From Sipunculus nudus (Eukaryota; Annelida; Sipuncula; Golfingiida; Sipunculidae): a stretch of 64,000 nt of DNA. The DNA is taken from positions 9,513,076 to 9,577,075 of the forward strand of contig CM049309.1 in NCBI GenBank assembly GCA_026874595.1, written 5' to 3'. Under the pieces are notes generated by a model that was not told the DNA's origin, ran no database searches, and was given only the letters and a program-made list of their open reading frames with translations. Made by a program: the position numbers and the translations under genes. Within the stretch, counting starts at the first letter, position 1; every line of letters starts with the position of its first letter. This document shows positions 10,938-22,502 of the stretch, one piece after another.

Positions 10938-12692
10938 TTTTATTACTGTTTCAATTAAGAAATTTCATTTAAGTTAAATTAATCACCTTCTCTGTTTTAG
11001 CAACAGTCAAGGTTCCTATATATTGGTCACTTAGCCCAGGGCTTTCTTTGATTTTCAATTTCTTAAGGATTTAAAGAAGTTGTGAAGAAAATCCAACTAT
11101 GAAATGGGCATCTGCATGAACATGGGACTAAATAATTCTATTACATGTAAATCATAGTGACCTGTATTACATGAAGATTATTGAGATCTGTATTCTGCAA
11201 GCCAGAGGGCAGATGCCATTTTGAGCACCTTGCACGGGAGTCAAGACTCCCAAAATGATGAGTGGTTCCCAATTACTGAATATTTTAACCAGGGACCCAG
11301 GGGTCTCGACGCGCAGCTGAATTTTTCTATAAGGAATTTTTGAAAGAATTTTTTTTCAGAATGAAGGTCCCGTGACCTTAGCCAATGACCTTGTGACCAT
11401 ATAATCTGACAAACAGTGTTAACAATAACAATTACAGCACAACACTTGGTGGGGAAGGTTTCGGGGGTATATATCAGAATAACTGTACACCTGTCACAGC
11501 AGGGGATCTCCCCCAATGACAAATCTGGTACCCTGGCATAGCTGACCTCCAGTGACCAGAAGTGGCCTGCCTGCAGCTGGACATTATGCAAGTGAATACA
11601 TATGGAGCATTTCATTTTTAATGGATAATAACCAAATTATATTTTTAAATATGTGAAGGAGACATGAAACAAGTGCATATTAGTGGGTGAAATTCCCTGC
11701 CTAATGTGGCCCATGTTTGTCTTTTTTATCACTGACAGCCACCATCCATTCTATAAACAACTAAGGATAGATAAGGATACAAAAATGATAAAACAAACAC
11801 AAAAACACACTATGTGACTGAGAATTAAATCTTGATTTATTTCTCCGATTACCTGACTGCAGTACAAATAAGATAAATTTCTGTAAAAGATTTTAACAAG
11901 AGGTGCATGGCATTCACAGAATGCTCAGTAATGCATCCTGCTTCCCTGGTTTACTGTCAGAACACTTTTTCGTCAAACATGCTCAGGTCTAATCACTGTG
12001 TATTTCACTTAACTTAAAACTTTAACTTCAAATCTTAACATTTAGCTGATAGTCAACTTACAATTGATATTGTGAACTATATTCTTAAGTAAAGATTCCA
12101 AACAATAGTCAAGGATCATACGTGTTTCTCAGAGTTTGTATAATTTGAATACCAATGTGAGCTGAAAGCTCTGGGTCAAGAGTGTGTGGATCTTCAACAA
12201 GAGGAAGTATTCAAAGCTCAGTATTTCTTCTTAGTACAAGACTTAGGATGATGACTATTAAATAATGAGGTATGAAACAAATTCACAGCTTCCAATGCTG
12301 ATTCCAATACAAATATACAAAATCATACAAAGCAGAAGCCACTTAATACTCCGATCAATGCAGACTCACATCCAACTATTTAGGATACACTACAGTGACC
12401 AAAACTGGAAGCATTGCACGTCAGAATCCGGACTGAGTGAGATGAGAATTAACTATGATTCTGTCAGCATATCCTTTGATCCTGGTCACGGTACCAAACC
12501 TAGCACAGTTTCCATGGCGTCATGAGGTATACATTCTGATTGATGAAACGCACCGACATTTCGTAAGAAAATGTATAATCCAAAGTTATATATGTAAATG
12601 ATGCAGTGTATATATATATTTATTCCAGATAGTGTAAAACACCTGATCCCTGTAGCCTCAGTGCTGGCAAGATGAGATGTGCTGCCCTTCAT
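10938..12692. other. Gene-free stretch downstream of FKBP12
   Basis: No family-level coding signal. The 124-codon minus-strand frame at 11241-11615 is unrecognised and has no splice or homology support. Part of this region next to 12693 should be the FKBP12 3' UTR. A minus-strand AATAAA lies at about 12619-12624. Confidence 0.45.
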
Positions 12693-12747
12693 TTATTTGA
12701 TACCGAGCAGCTCCACGTCAAAGATCAAGACTGAGTTTGGTGGGATA
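12693..12747 (-). CDS. FKBP1A: FKBP12 exon 6 (C-terminus, stop TAA)
   Basis: Encodes the last beta strand, [17 protein letters not shown], then TAA at 12693-12695. The exon begins right after an AC dinucleotide rather than AG. Joining it to the GT that ends exon 5 makes the Val codon expected at this position of FKBP12. Confidence 0.93.
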
Positions 12748-15700
12748 GTGGAAATGGTTAAGGATAATCAAATAAATTCTGGTAACTGTTTATGATGGTT
12801 TGCATAAGAGTGTGAATTTAGAGTGCCAATCTACTGTGATCAGAGTCTTTAAGAACATTGCGCCAAGTCCAGAAGATTGCAAAAATGGAATATTTACCGC
12901 AAATACAAGACCAACCACAGTTTATATATTAGTATGTTTCCTCTAAAAAAATATAATACTGCTAATTAAGTTTGACTTGGCACAACTGACTGAAAAGCAC
13001 ACAGACTCACAATACATTTAACTGCTTTCCTATAACTTTTATAACTAACAAATCATGAATTGAGAAAATATAACATCAAAAGGATATACTCCTGGGAATC
13101 CTTTATCACCGTAAGCGTAGTCTGGAGAGCAGGTCAATTTTGCTCTTTCACCCAAGGTCATCTGAAAATAAAAACATGGTCATTAATTTTGATCTACTGT
13201 CTGTTAAACCAATCTGTGTTCACCTGTGTTTTTTAGGGAATACTTTCATTTAAGCTAGCATTTTGTATAATTCTACAGAAAACACAAAAATAAGAGGTAT
13301 GGTATATGGAATTACATATATTTTTTTATAAATCCAAGTTTTGATACTGCAATGTGTCCCTACTTCAGGAACCAACTTTGTTTTGGCTGATTACATTATT
13401 TAACTCAGCCTAAAAAAACGATGCAGGAATAGGCCTTTAACTCAGCCTAAAACAATGCAGGAATAGACCCCTTTAACTCAGCCTAAAACAATGCAAGAAT
13501 AGGCCACTTTAGTTCAACCTAAAAACAAGGCAGGAATAGGCCTCTTTAACTCAGCCTAAAACAATGCAGGATTAGGCCCTTTATCCAGCCTAAAACAAGG
13601 CAGGAATAGGCCACTTTAACTCAGCCTAAAACATTGCAAGAATAGGCCACTTTAGTTCAACCTAAAAACAAGGCAGGAATAGGCCTCTTTAACTCAGCCT
13701 AAAACAATGCAGGATTAGGCCCTTTACCCAGCCTAAAACAAGGCAGGAATAGGCCACTTTAACTCAGCCTAAAACAATGCAAGAATAGGACACTTTAGTT
13801 CAACCTAAAAACAAGGCAGGAATAGGCCTCTTTAACTCAGCCTAAAACAATGCAGGAATAGGCCCTTTATCCAGCCTAAAACAAGGCAGGAATAGGCCAC
13901 TTTAACTCAGCCTAAAACAATGCAAGAATAGGCCACTTTAGTTCAACCTAAAATCAATGCAGGAATAGGCCCCTTTAACTCAGCCTAAAACAATGCAGGA
14001 ATAGGCCACTTTATCTCAGCCTAAAACAATGCAGGAAAAGGCTCCTTTAACTCAGCCTAAAACAAGGCAGGAATAGGCCTCTTTAACTCAGCCTAAAACA
14101 AGGCAGGAATAGGCCCTTTATCCAGCCTAAAACACTCAGCCTAAAACAATGCAGGAATAGGCCCCTTTAACTCAGCCAAAAAAAACAATGCAGGAATAGA
14201 CTCCTTTGACTCAGTCTAAAAAAAACAGTGCAGGAATAGGCCCCTTTAACTCAGCCTGAAACAATGCAGGAATAGACCCCTTTGACTCAGCCTAAAACAA
14301 TGCAGGAATAGGCCACTTTAACTCAGCCTAAAACAATGCAAGAATAGGCCACTTTAGTTCAACCTAAAAACAAAGCAGGAATAGGCCTCTTTAACTCAGC
14401 CTAAAACAATGCAGGATTAGGCCCTTTACCCAGCCTAAAACAAGGCAGGAATAGGCCACTTTAACTCAGCCTAAAACAATGCAAGAATAGGCCACTTTAG
14501 TTCAACCTAAAAACAAGGCAGGAATAGGCCTCTTTAACTCAGCCTAAAACAATGCAGGAATAGGCCCTTTATCCAGCCTAAAACAAGGCAGGAATAGGCC
14601 ACTTTAACTCAGCCTAAAACAATGCAAGAATAGGCCACTTTAGTTCAACCTAAAATTAATGCAGGAATATGCTCCTTTAACTCAGCCTAAAACAATGCAA
14701 GAATAGGCCACTTTAGTTCAACCTAAAATCAATGCAGGAATAGGCCCCTTTAACTCAGCCTAAAACAATGCAGGAATAGGCCACTTAATCTCAGCCTAAA
14801 ACAATGCAGGAATAGGCTCCTTTAACTCAGCCTAAAACAATGCAGGGAGGCTCCTTTAACTCAGCCTAAAACAATGCAGGAATAGGCTCCTTTATCTCAG
14901 CCTAAAAAACAATGCAGGAATAGGCTCCTTTAACTCGGCATAAAACAATGCAGGAATAGGCTCCTTTAACTCAGCCTAAAACAATGCAGGAATAGACCCC
15001 TTTGACTCATCCTAAAAAACAATGCAGGAATAGGCTCCTTTAACTAGGCTAAAAACAAGGCAGGAATAGACCCCTTTAACTCAGCCTAAAAGCAAGGCAG
15101 GAATAGACCCCTTTAACTCAGCCTCAAAGCAAGGCAGGAATAGACCCCTTTAACTCAGCCTAAAAACAATGCAGGAACAGACCCCTTTAACTCAGCCTAA
15201 AAAACAATGCAGGAATAGGCCCCTTTAACTCAGCCTAAAAACAATGCATGAATAGGCCTCTTAAACTCAGCCTAAAAACAATGCAGGAACAGACCCCTTT
15301 AACTCGGCCTTAAAGCAAGGCAGGAATAGACCCCTTTAACTCAGCCTAAAAGCAAGGCAGGAATAGACCCCTTTAACTCAGCCTAAAAACAATGCAGGAA
15401 CAGACCCCTTTAACTCAGCCTAAAAAACAATGCAGGAATAGGCCCCTTTAACTCAGCCTAAAAACAATGCATGAATAGGCCTCTTAAACTCAGTCTAAAA
15501 AACAATGCAGAAATAGGCTCCTTTAACTCGGCATAAAACAAGGCATGAATAGACCCCTTTAACTCAGCCTAAAAAAAGGCAGGAATAGACCCCTTTAACT
15601 CAGCCTAAAAAACAATGCAGGAATAGACCCCTTTAACTCAGCCTAAAAAACAATGCAGGAATAGGCCCCTTTAACTCAGCCTAAAAACAATACAGGAAGA

Positions 15701-17176
15701 GGCCCTTATCTTAGCCTTAAGCAATGCAGGAAATTGATCTTACCCGTGCTACTCCTTCGTCCCAGCCTGCAAGAAGAATATAATATTATTATATTGTCAA
15801 TTGATATTACATTATAAATAATAATAAATCCTAACAATACATTTATACATTATAATTATATAACAAAATAATATAATTTATCTAATTATCTGTTTGATCA
15901 ATTTTCAGGCTTTTTTCTTTTAGCTAAAAAGACCAGGATAGCATAAATACAAATGTGTGTGTTTATTCATGAAAAATATTGCTTCTATGTGTCTGGACAT
16001 GCAGGAACTGCATGTCTCAGTCATTTTTCTGTTTTTGGAAAATGATGCAGGTGGACAGCTTTTTATTTTTATTTACCATGAAAATAAGGAAATATATCAT
16101 TATTTCTCAAGCACTGGCACAGAAATGACAACCAATGATTAAAATGTGAGATAATAACCGATGTGTAGGTAAAATTAGTCAAAAGTTTGAAAAGTATCCT
16201 CGAAATATGTAACATTTCAAATATTTTTCGGTGTCCTATTTACATACCCAGCAGATTTATAGGAGTAAGGGTGTCAAAATCCTAGAATGTATTGAAGTAT
16301 ATTCCCATGTTACCTTAGGAGAAAAACCACCCACAGCAGGATTCAGATTTTTCTTTAGTAGCAATCAAGCATGTTAAAAATTACCAAGTGACACTTTGGC
16401 AAAAAAATCATTTGATACAGGGTCTTAAAGTAAAGCTGCCAGTGCCTGAGAAAAATATTTTTTTTTGCCTAATACAACCAGTCAATAAAATGAATGAAAT
16501 TAAGAAAATGTAAGTTACCTCTGATTACCTGGCCCATGCCAAGTTTGAACTCGAAACATTTTGGTTTATTACGAGAGGAATCAAACTGCTTCCCATTGGT
16601 GAGGGTCCCTGTGGATCAAAAACATTAGTTTAAATACATGACGCCTGTACATAAAATGACCATATAACAGTGTTGCTTCATTTTCTGAGACATAGTACTG
16701 TAATACTCCTTGCAGAAGTCAACCTTTATTACATGTCGCACGCTGACTTTTAAATTGCCTGGGGAGTATCAATTATTTTTTCAGGAAACGACCATAATGT
16801 AAGTCTTATTCTTAAAGTAATTCTTGAAGTCAATATGAAATTGCATCAAAAAACAAAATATATATTCACATGATATACATATTTTAATTTAAAATAAAAG
16901 TAATTCTTCTTAATACAACTTTTCCATGGAATTACTAGATATGCTACTGGTGTATTAATCTTTGACTATGTAACTTGATAAAATATCCACAATGTATTAC
17001 CGAGGTTAATCATAATTATGAAAAGTTTAGTACAAAGTAATTGTTTAACAGAAAATTCAGGACGCATTTATAAAAACTGACTGACTTCATCACAGGCAAA
17101 TATATAGTTAACAAACCCTCTGGTTAAGGCAAGATCACTCAAATCTAAAATTCATCTAAAATGCAGATTAATAGAT

Positions 17177-17213
<37 letters not shown>

Positions 17214-20200
17214 CACATACATTACACTTTCTTTCACTGGAGTACACAGATTTAATGACACAGAAATGTCAAAATGGGATTTGGACCAGGGTTCCACCAG
17301 ATGGGTAAAATTATGTACCCAAATAATATGCTAGGGTACCAATATGTACCACACCACAAAAGTGGTTCTAGAATGGCTTTTTTCTACAAAGTAATATTAA
17401 ACATAATGAAGAAAAACATCCTCCTTAAATTTATGAAAAACTTAAACATAAACCCACTTCATTATAGTACATACAGTACTATGGAGGTGGTCGAGTATTC
17501 AACTATTGTCATGTCATTTTCATGATGTCTGCACCTGCACACTCCTTTTTTTATAAATCGGTAAGCAGTGCTGCAACTCTGGATATAATTGTCTAAAAAA
17601 GTGGAAAACAATACCAAATAAAAGGACATGCGCAGAATTTGTACTTTTTTTAAACAGGTGATACTTCTAAACAAGAATCCTTTGTCCGTCCCTGGGGACA
17701 GAGAATCATCTTACCTGTGTAGTGAACCTGTACCGTCTGTCCCCTTTTAGGGTATGTTGTTCCTGTAAAAATAAAAATAAAATCTAGCATTCCTTTGTGA
17801 AAGGAAATGATCTAAACTTGAAAAGTCTGCATCTGTCAATATGAATAGGTCAATTAATGTCAATAGATAAAAATTATGGCTGGATTATTGATAATCATGT
17901 TTGGTTTAAATTTGAACTCTTTAAATGAACTGAAGTTTCAAGAAATGTCCCTTATATTGTACATTAAATTCCTTCCATTTTATAACTGTAGTTGTCGGTG
18001 GTAGAATCCTCCCTTAATGTACATCACTAATGTCTTTTGGAATCTCCTCCTATCTTTACAAGTCAGATTTTAATGTGTAACAGGAACTGGTTTATAATGT
18101 GTTAAATGCACATTTGTTCAATTTTTTTTTACACAAAAAACTTTAAATAATTATTTCAACAATTTTAATCTTGGGTTTCATTACTTGCTCCCAATTGCCA
18201 TTGATAAAGGTAGAGTTCACAAAGTTGGATAAATGGGGCTATCCAACAAGCTTGGCAGTGGAAAATACAACTGGGACCATGGTGAATGCTACTTTCCACT
18301 TGTCAACTTGTATTTACCATATTAACTGAATTTTATCAATCACTTATGAACATCAAGTATTTCCAACATATATTTGCCCTGGTAGTTGTATGATTATTAA
18401 AACATGTTATATTTATGTAATAAATACATATTTAACATATTTTAAAACATTATTCATTTATAATATTTATATTATATTGAGTCAGTAATATATTACTATA
18501 TTACAATCTTAAATCTAAAATTTTTCCTTAAAACGAACCCTGTGGTGTTCAGATGACATTTTGGCTTGTAACATAAGTACAAATCAGAGGGATTGTTTTG
18601 AAGCCCTTGGTAATATAAAGGGTATGAACAAACTCTCTGGGCATCTGATACACCAACTAGAGTACACACACTCCAGGGGTGTTTTGTACAGCGGTAAAAC
18701 TTTCTTATTTCCTGCTTCATTTTATCCTTCAGACACACCTCAATCTAGATTATACATATTACAAAGAGATCAGAGTAACATACACTGCATGACTTGTATA
18801 GTTAGTATAGTTGTAAATCTAAAATTTTTCCTTAAAACGAACCCTGTGGTGTTCAGATGACATTTTGGCTTGTAACATAAGTACAAATCAGAGGGATTGT
18901 TTTGAAGCCCTTGGTAATATAAAGGGTTTGAACAAACTCTCTGGGCATCTGATACACCAACTAGAGTACACACACTCCAGGGGTGTTTTGTACAGCGGTA
19001 AAACTTTCTTATTTCCTGCTTCATTTTATCCTTCAGACACACCTCAATCTAGATTATACATATTACAAAGAGATCAGAGTAACATACACTGCATGACTTG
19101 TATAGTTAGTATAGTTGTAAATCTAAAATTTTTCCTTAAAACGAACCCTGTGGTGTTCAGATGACATTTTGGCTTGTAACATAAGTACAAATCAGAGGGA
19201 TTGTTTTGAAGCCCTTGGTAATATAAAGGGTATGAACAAACTCTCTGGGCATCTGATACACCAACTAGAGTACACACACTCCAGGTGTGTTTTGTACAGC
19301 GGTAAAACTTTCTTATTTCCTGCTTCATTTTATCCTTCAGACACACCTCAATCTAGATTATACATATTACAAAGAGATCAGAGTAACATACACTGCATGA
19401 CTTGTATAGTTAGTATAGTTGTAAATCTAAAATTTTTCCTTAAAACGAACCCTGTGGTGTTCAGATGACATTTTGGCTTGTAACATAAGTACAAATCAGA
19501 GGGATTGTTTTGAAGCCCTTGGTAATATAAAGGGTTTGAACAAACTCTCTGGGCATCTGATACACCAACTAGAGTACACACACTCCAGGGGTGTTTTGTA
19601 CAGCGGTAAAACTTTCTTATTTCCTGCTTCATTTTATCCTTCAGACACACCTCAATCTAGATTATACATATTACAAAGAGATCAGAGTAACATACACTGC
19701 ATGACTTGTATAGTTAGTATAGTTGTAAAGGCAGCAGGAGGTACCGTATATAAATCATCACCCAGTTTAACAGCAATCAAGATATTAAATAACTAGCCAT
19801 ATTCCATAAAATATTTCAATGAAATAAGAAGTTAAAAAAAAAATTGCTCCACCAATGACAGCATGTATGGTTAATAAATAATTCAACGCTGACATTTAAG
19901 TTACATGTATCTCAAAACATATCTCTTCTGGAACATTCAATATGAGGTTGTGACATAAAAAGTTAAATTGCCAGTTGTTCAGCCACTTCCTTAAAAACCA
20001 TTCAAGTGACATCAATGAAATTTGGAGGGCTAGAAGTAATTATCTATGTCTAACAATATTAATATGCCTAATAATGATCTAAATCTACTTCCAACACTCA
20101 TAAAGTTATGAACCCTTAAGTTTCAGGACTTTTTTGTCTAAATTGCCTGATAATACTTCTATTCGGTACAGTGTACTGATGTAGGCAAAAATATATATCA

Positions 20201-20810
20201 AATCTCGAGGTGCTCTTAATTCCTTTAATCCCATAATCTTTCTTTTTAATTTTTGTTTACTCTAGAATCTTGACTGAAGGAGTACACCCTACAATAAATG
20301 TGTGAGTAACTTCCTATTATCAAGCTGTGCAGACCCTGTCGACTGCCATCACTCCCGAAATGCTCGTTCACTCATGACCCCCAAGCATCCCTGTGTCTGT
20401 GACGTCACAAGTAGCCTACCAGTTGCCAACCAATTCTCTCGGGCGAACCCTCGCGGGCACGCTATAGCCCGTTAGTTTTATTTCTATACAATTAACTTCT
20501 AAACTGACAATGATTTCACCATTTCTGTCAAATTACAATTACAAGATTGACAAATTTCCGGAATCAAAATTAAGCTAATTGGTCGGCTCATTCATTCATA
20601 AAATTAAAAATCCATGGAGCTCTATCCAGGGTAGTTAATGCCCGCTCGCCGGAAAGCGTGGCTGGACTATTATTTGAATATTTCACATATGTGAGCGTCG
20701 CTTGTATTAAAAAGTCCAAAACATATCACCGACATTTGTATTCTATTTGTCACTATATATCAAGACATCTCACCATCCCCAGGTTTCAATGTTTCAACGT
20801 CGACTCCCAT
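12693..20810 (-). CDS. FKBP1A: FKBP12-type peptidyl-prolyl cis-trans isomerase, six coding exons
   Basis: Cytosolic FK506/rapamycin-binding prolyl isomerase that also modulates ryanodine receptors and TGF-beta type I receptors in animals (family knowledge). Exons on the minus strand: 20774-20810, 17715-17762, 16519-16608, 15744-15766, 13088-13161, 12693-12747. All phases agree and give 108 codons, the same size as human FKBP12. Visible motifs are MGVDVE at the start, [36 protein letters not shown] (active-site Trp included), SPDYAYG, and GVIPPN...LIFDVELL at the end. Five introns are present: four have GT-AG ends, while the last matches the U12 AT-AC consensus. One exon is only 23 nt. No disruption was seen, so it is probably functional. 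Confidence 0.95.
12748..13087 (-). other. U12-type AT-AC intron of FKBP12
   Basis: On the minus strand the intron starts ATATCCTTTT (13078-13087), the U12 donor consensus. It contains TCCTTAAC (12757-12764), the U12 branch-site consensus. It ends CATTTCCAC about ten bases after the branch A. No GT-AG pairing nearby restores the FKBP12 reading frame, whereas AT-AC does so exactly. Length 340 bases. Confidence 0.92.
13088..13161 (-). CDS. FKBP1A: FKBP12 exon 5
   Basis: Encodes [18 protein letters not shown] and GFPG, the segment preceding the last strand. The acceptor is TTTTCAG. The exon ends GGA-GT in phase 2 before an AT-AC intron. Confidence 0.95.
13401..15730. repeat. 36-bp minisatellite, about 65 units, in FKBP12 intron 4
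   Basis: Tandem units of the form ACTCAGCCTAAAACAATGCA + GGAATAGGCCCCTTTA, with variants such as CAAGGCAGG, TATCCAGCC and GTTCAACC. The variants recur in a fixed order over about four units (roughly 140 bp) in 13520-13960 and 14360-14640, which indicates a higher-order repeat. The array fills almost the whole intron and ends about 13 bases from the microexon. Confidence 0.95.
15744..15766 (-). CDS. FKBP1A: FKBP12 exon 4, 23-nt microexon
   Basis: Acceptor CTTCTTGCAG and donor GTAAGATC flank 23 bases encoding GWDEGVAR (shared Gly codon at the start). This includes the conserved Trp at the floor of the FKBP binding pocket. Phases on both sides match. Confidence 0.92.
15767..16518. other. FKBP12 intron 3
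   Basis: AT-rich sequence with no recognised repeat or coding content. A 61-codon plus-strand frame at 15957-16142 has no support. Confidence 0.5.
16519..16608 (-). CDS. FKBP1A: FKBP12 exon 3
   Basis: Encodes [15 protein letters not shown] and the KLGMGQVIR strand. The acceptor is GATCCACAG. The donor used is AGAG|GTAACT. An upstream GGCCAG|GTAATC is a weaker alternative that would remove VIR. Confidence 0.95.
16609..17714. other. FKBP12 intron 2
   Basis: AT-rich. Holds a (CA)n(TA)n microsatellite at about 17176-17215. Near 16700-16800 there is a fragment (ATTACATGTCGCACGCTGAC) resembling the repeat seen at 62026-62170. Confidence 0.5.
17176..17215. repeat. (CA)n(TA)n microsatellite
   Basis: About twelve CA units followed by TA units. 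Confidence 0.95.
17715..17762 (-). CDS. FKBP1A: FKBP12 exon 2
   Basis: Encodes [16 protein letters not shown]. Acceptor TTTTTACAG, donor CACAG|GTAAGA. 48 bases, phase 1 on both sides. Confidence 0.95.
18511..19729. repeat. 304-bp tandem repeat, four near-identical copies, in FKBP12 intron 1
   Basis: Units start at about 18511, 18815, 19119 and 19423. Copies 1 and 3 read GGGTATGAAC where copies 2 and 4 read GGGTTTGAAC, so the array probably arose by duplication of a 608-bp dimer. 304 is not a multiple of three and both strands show the same short frames once per unit, so these are not genes. Confidence 0.95.
19730..20773. other. FKBP12 intron 1, exon 1-proximal part
   Basis: No coding signal. 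A palindromic CRE-like TGACGTCA lies at 20400-20407 in a locally CpG-richer stretch (20330-20480), which could be an intronic regulatory element. Confidence 0.4.
20774..20810 (-). CDS. FKBP1A: FKBP12 exon 1 (start codon)
   Basis: ATG at 20808-20810 begins [12 protein letters not shown], the N-terminus expected for FKBP12. The donor is GGGATG|GTGAGA. The sequence just upstream (20811-20900) is the likely 5' UTR and promoter side. Confidence 0.93.
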
Positions 20811-21084
20811 TTTCGTTTGTCTTCCTCAACCGGCTTCTTTGTGAACGATGTGGGTCAGCTTGGCATGTGCGACTAATACGGAACGTACAAACTCACTTCA
20901 GGAAAGGAAAAAAACATACACGGCGCAAAATTAACTTAAAGGGGAGTGGGGGTGCACCTTGGGAGAGGCTGGGCTTTTGGGCCCAAAGGTGCGCTAAATA
21001 TTTACAGTTATCATATTTATTTATCAATATCTATATATAAAGTGTCAAAATTAATTTAAGTACCTGGCTACCTATAAATTTATA
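20811..21084. other. FKBP12 upstream flank
   Basis: Probable 5' UTR and promoter of FKBP12. I see no clear TATA box. An inverted repeat GCACCTTGGG / CCCAAAGGTGC lies at about 20955-20993. Confidence 0.4.
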
Positions 21085-21342
21085 AATTAAGGTGTACCAC
21101 AAGGCAGTGTCCTTTGGCCGGTACTATATTTGATACATGTATATTTGTTAATGATATATATGGACTTAGTAGAGTAGCATCTCTGTTCGACCATGCTGAT
21201 GATAATACCATGGAGTTTGCTCAAAAGATAAAAAAAAAAAAGATTAAAGATACCCTTATACATCAATCAAAAGTCACGGTTGCAATAAAATGGTTTCCGA
21301 TAATTGTATGGAGCCAAACCCTAGTGATTTTCAAAATAGGCC

Positions 21343-21424
<82 letters not shown>

Positions 21425-21790
21425 TGAGCAAAAATAAATCTCATTGGCTCTGGACCGGCTGCATAAAATTACCATTGAGGTTTTTACGTCAAACTGGGGG
21501 CTAAACCCAGATTATTTGTCTAAATTATTTATAAAAAAACTGGTAAAATTGTTACCAAGCAGCGATCAAATATTGATTTAATTATTCCCCGGGGTAATAC
21601 TACTCATTTTGGTATACATTCTGTCAAATATATGGCAGCTATTCTATAGAATAAACTATTTAGCCATTACAAATGTGCAGAAAACTAAGCTAGATTTAAA
21701 AAATGAATTATATTAACTGGACTGCATGTGTTCAAATGTATATGTAAAAAGTGTAATTATGATGATATTTATATAATTGTTTGTTAATTA
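21085..21790 (+). mobile_element. Decayed non-LTR retrotransposon (LINE) reverse transcriptase remnant
   Basis: Plus-strand translation gives GVPQGSVLWPVLYL (RT motif) at about 21092-21133, then LFDHADDNTMEF, a degraded FADD catalytic box (21181-21219). Further on comes NTTHFGIHSVKYMAAIL (21595-21646), typical of the C-terminal end of LINE ORF2. Stops and a TA microsatellite (21342-21420) break it up. Confidence 0.75.
21342..21420. repeat. (TA)n microsatellite inside the LINE remnant
   Basis: About 39 TA units with one interruption. Confidence 0.95.
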
Positions 21791-22502
21791 TCAATATATC
21801 TATGTATAACAAATGTTTATTGTGTACGTACGTATATATAGAAGATCTTAAATTACAGGTTGTAGTAGTTTGATATCTAAACACAGTTTCTTAATTATTA
21901 TGTATAATGTTTCCTCTATATGTCTTTCTAATCGACTCTAATCTGGTATATTTTATATCTTGTGTGATTTTTCATGCCAGTCCGAACTTTAACTTTTTGC
22001 TTCTCAATGCATGTACTTGCAGATCTTATAGGCAATGATGTATGCCTCATTACATGTGTACATATATATTCTTCACATATGTAACTTTTTTTTCTCCTTT
22101 TTAATCTAGATATGTGATCACTTGTGTCTTTCATAATTGTTATATATCGTCTGTGAGAATAGCCTATATATGGCCAATGTTACTATATTGTAAAACGGAC
22201 GGAAAATAATTTGTTTGGTATTTTGTATCTGTATTTGCACAGTCGCTCGAATCCCTGTTCGTGGTTGTGTTTTTATCAAGAAAGGATGAAACTGTGCACT
22301 ATATGAGTATAAAGTCGTGCCTTAATTACGTATAGTACGGAGATATAGTATGGATCACTAGAGTAACTAGAGGTGTAATAAATGCTCTGTTCCCATGTTC
22401 ACCTATAAGATAGGGTTTCAAGTGACTGGTATTTGAATGTACTGGGATATCAGCCATAATGAAGCATCTAAAAACCCTTACATAAGCTTTAGATTAACTG
22501 TA
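21791..22502. other. Gene-free AT-rich stretch
   Basis: No coding or recognised repeat content apart from short palindromic TA runs. Confidence 0.45.

Noticed and set aside
11241-11615. 124-codon minus-strand frame
   Set aside because: No recognisable domain, no splice signals tying it to a gene, and composition like the surrounding non-coding DNA.
13401-15730. CRISPR-like array
   Set aside because: Units are contiguous and degenerate without unique spacers, in a eukaryotic intron. It is a minisatellite.
18561-19796. Repeated 90-107 codon reading frames on both strands in the 304-bp array
   Set aside because: They recur once per repeat unit, the unit length is not a multiple of three, they start at non-ATG codons, and they overlap on both strands. 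They are by-products of the tandem repeat.
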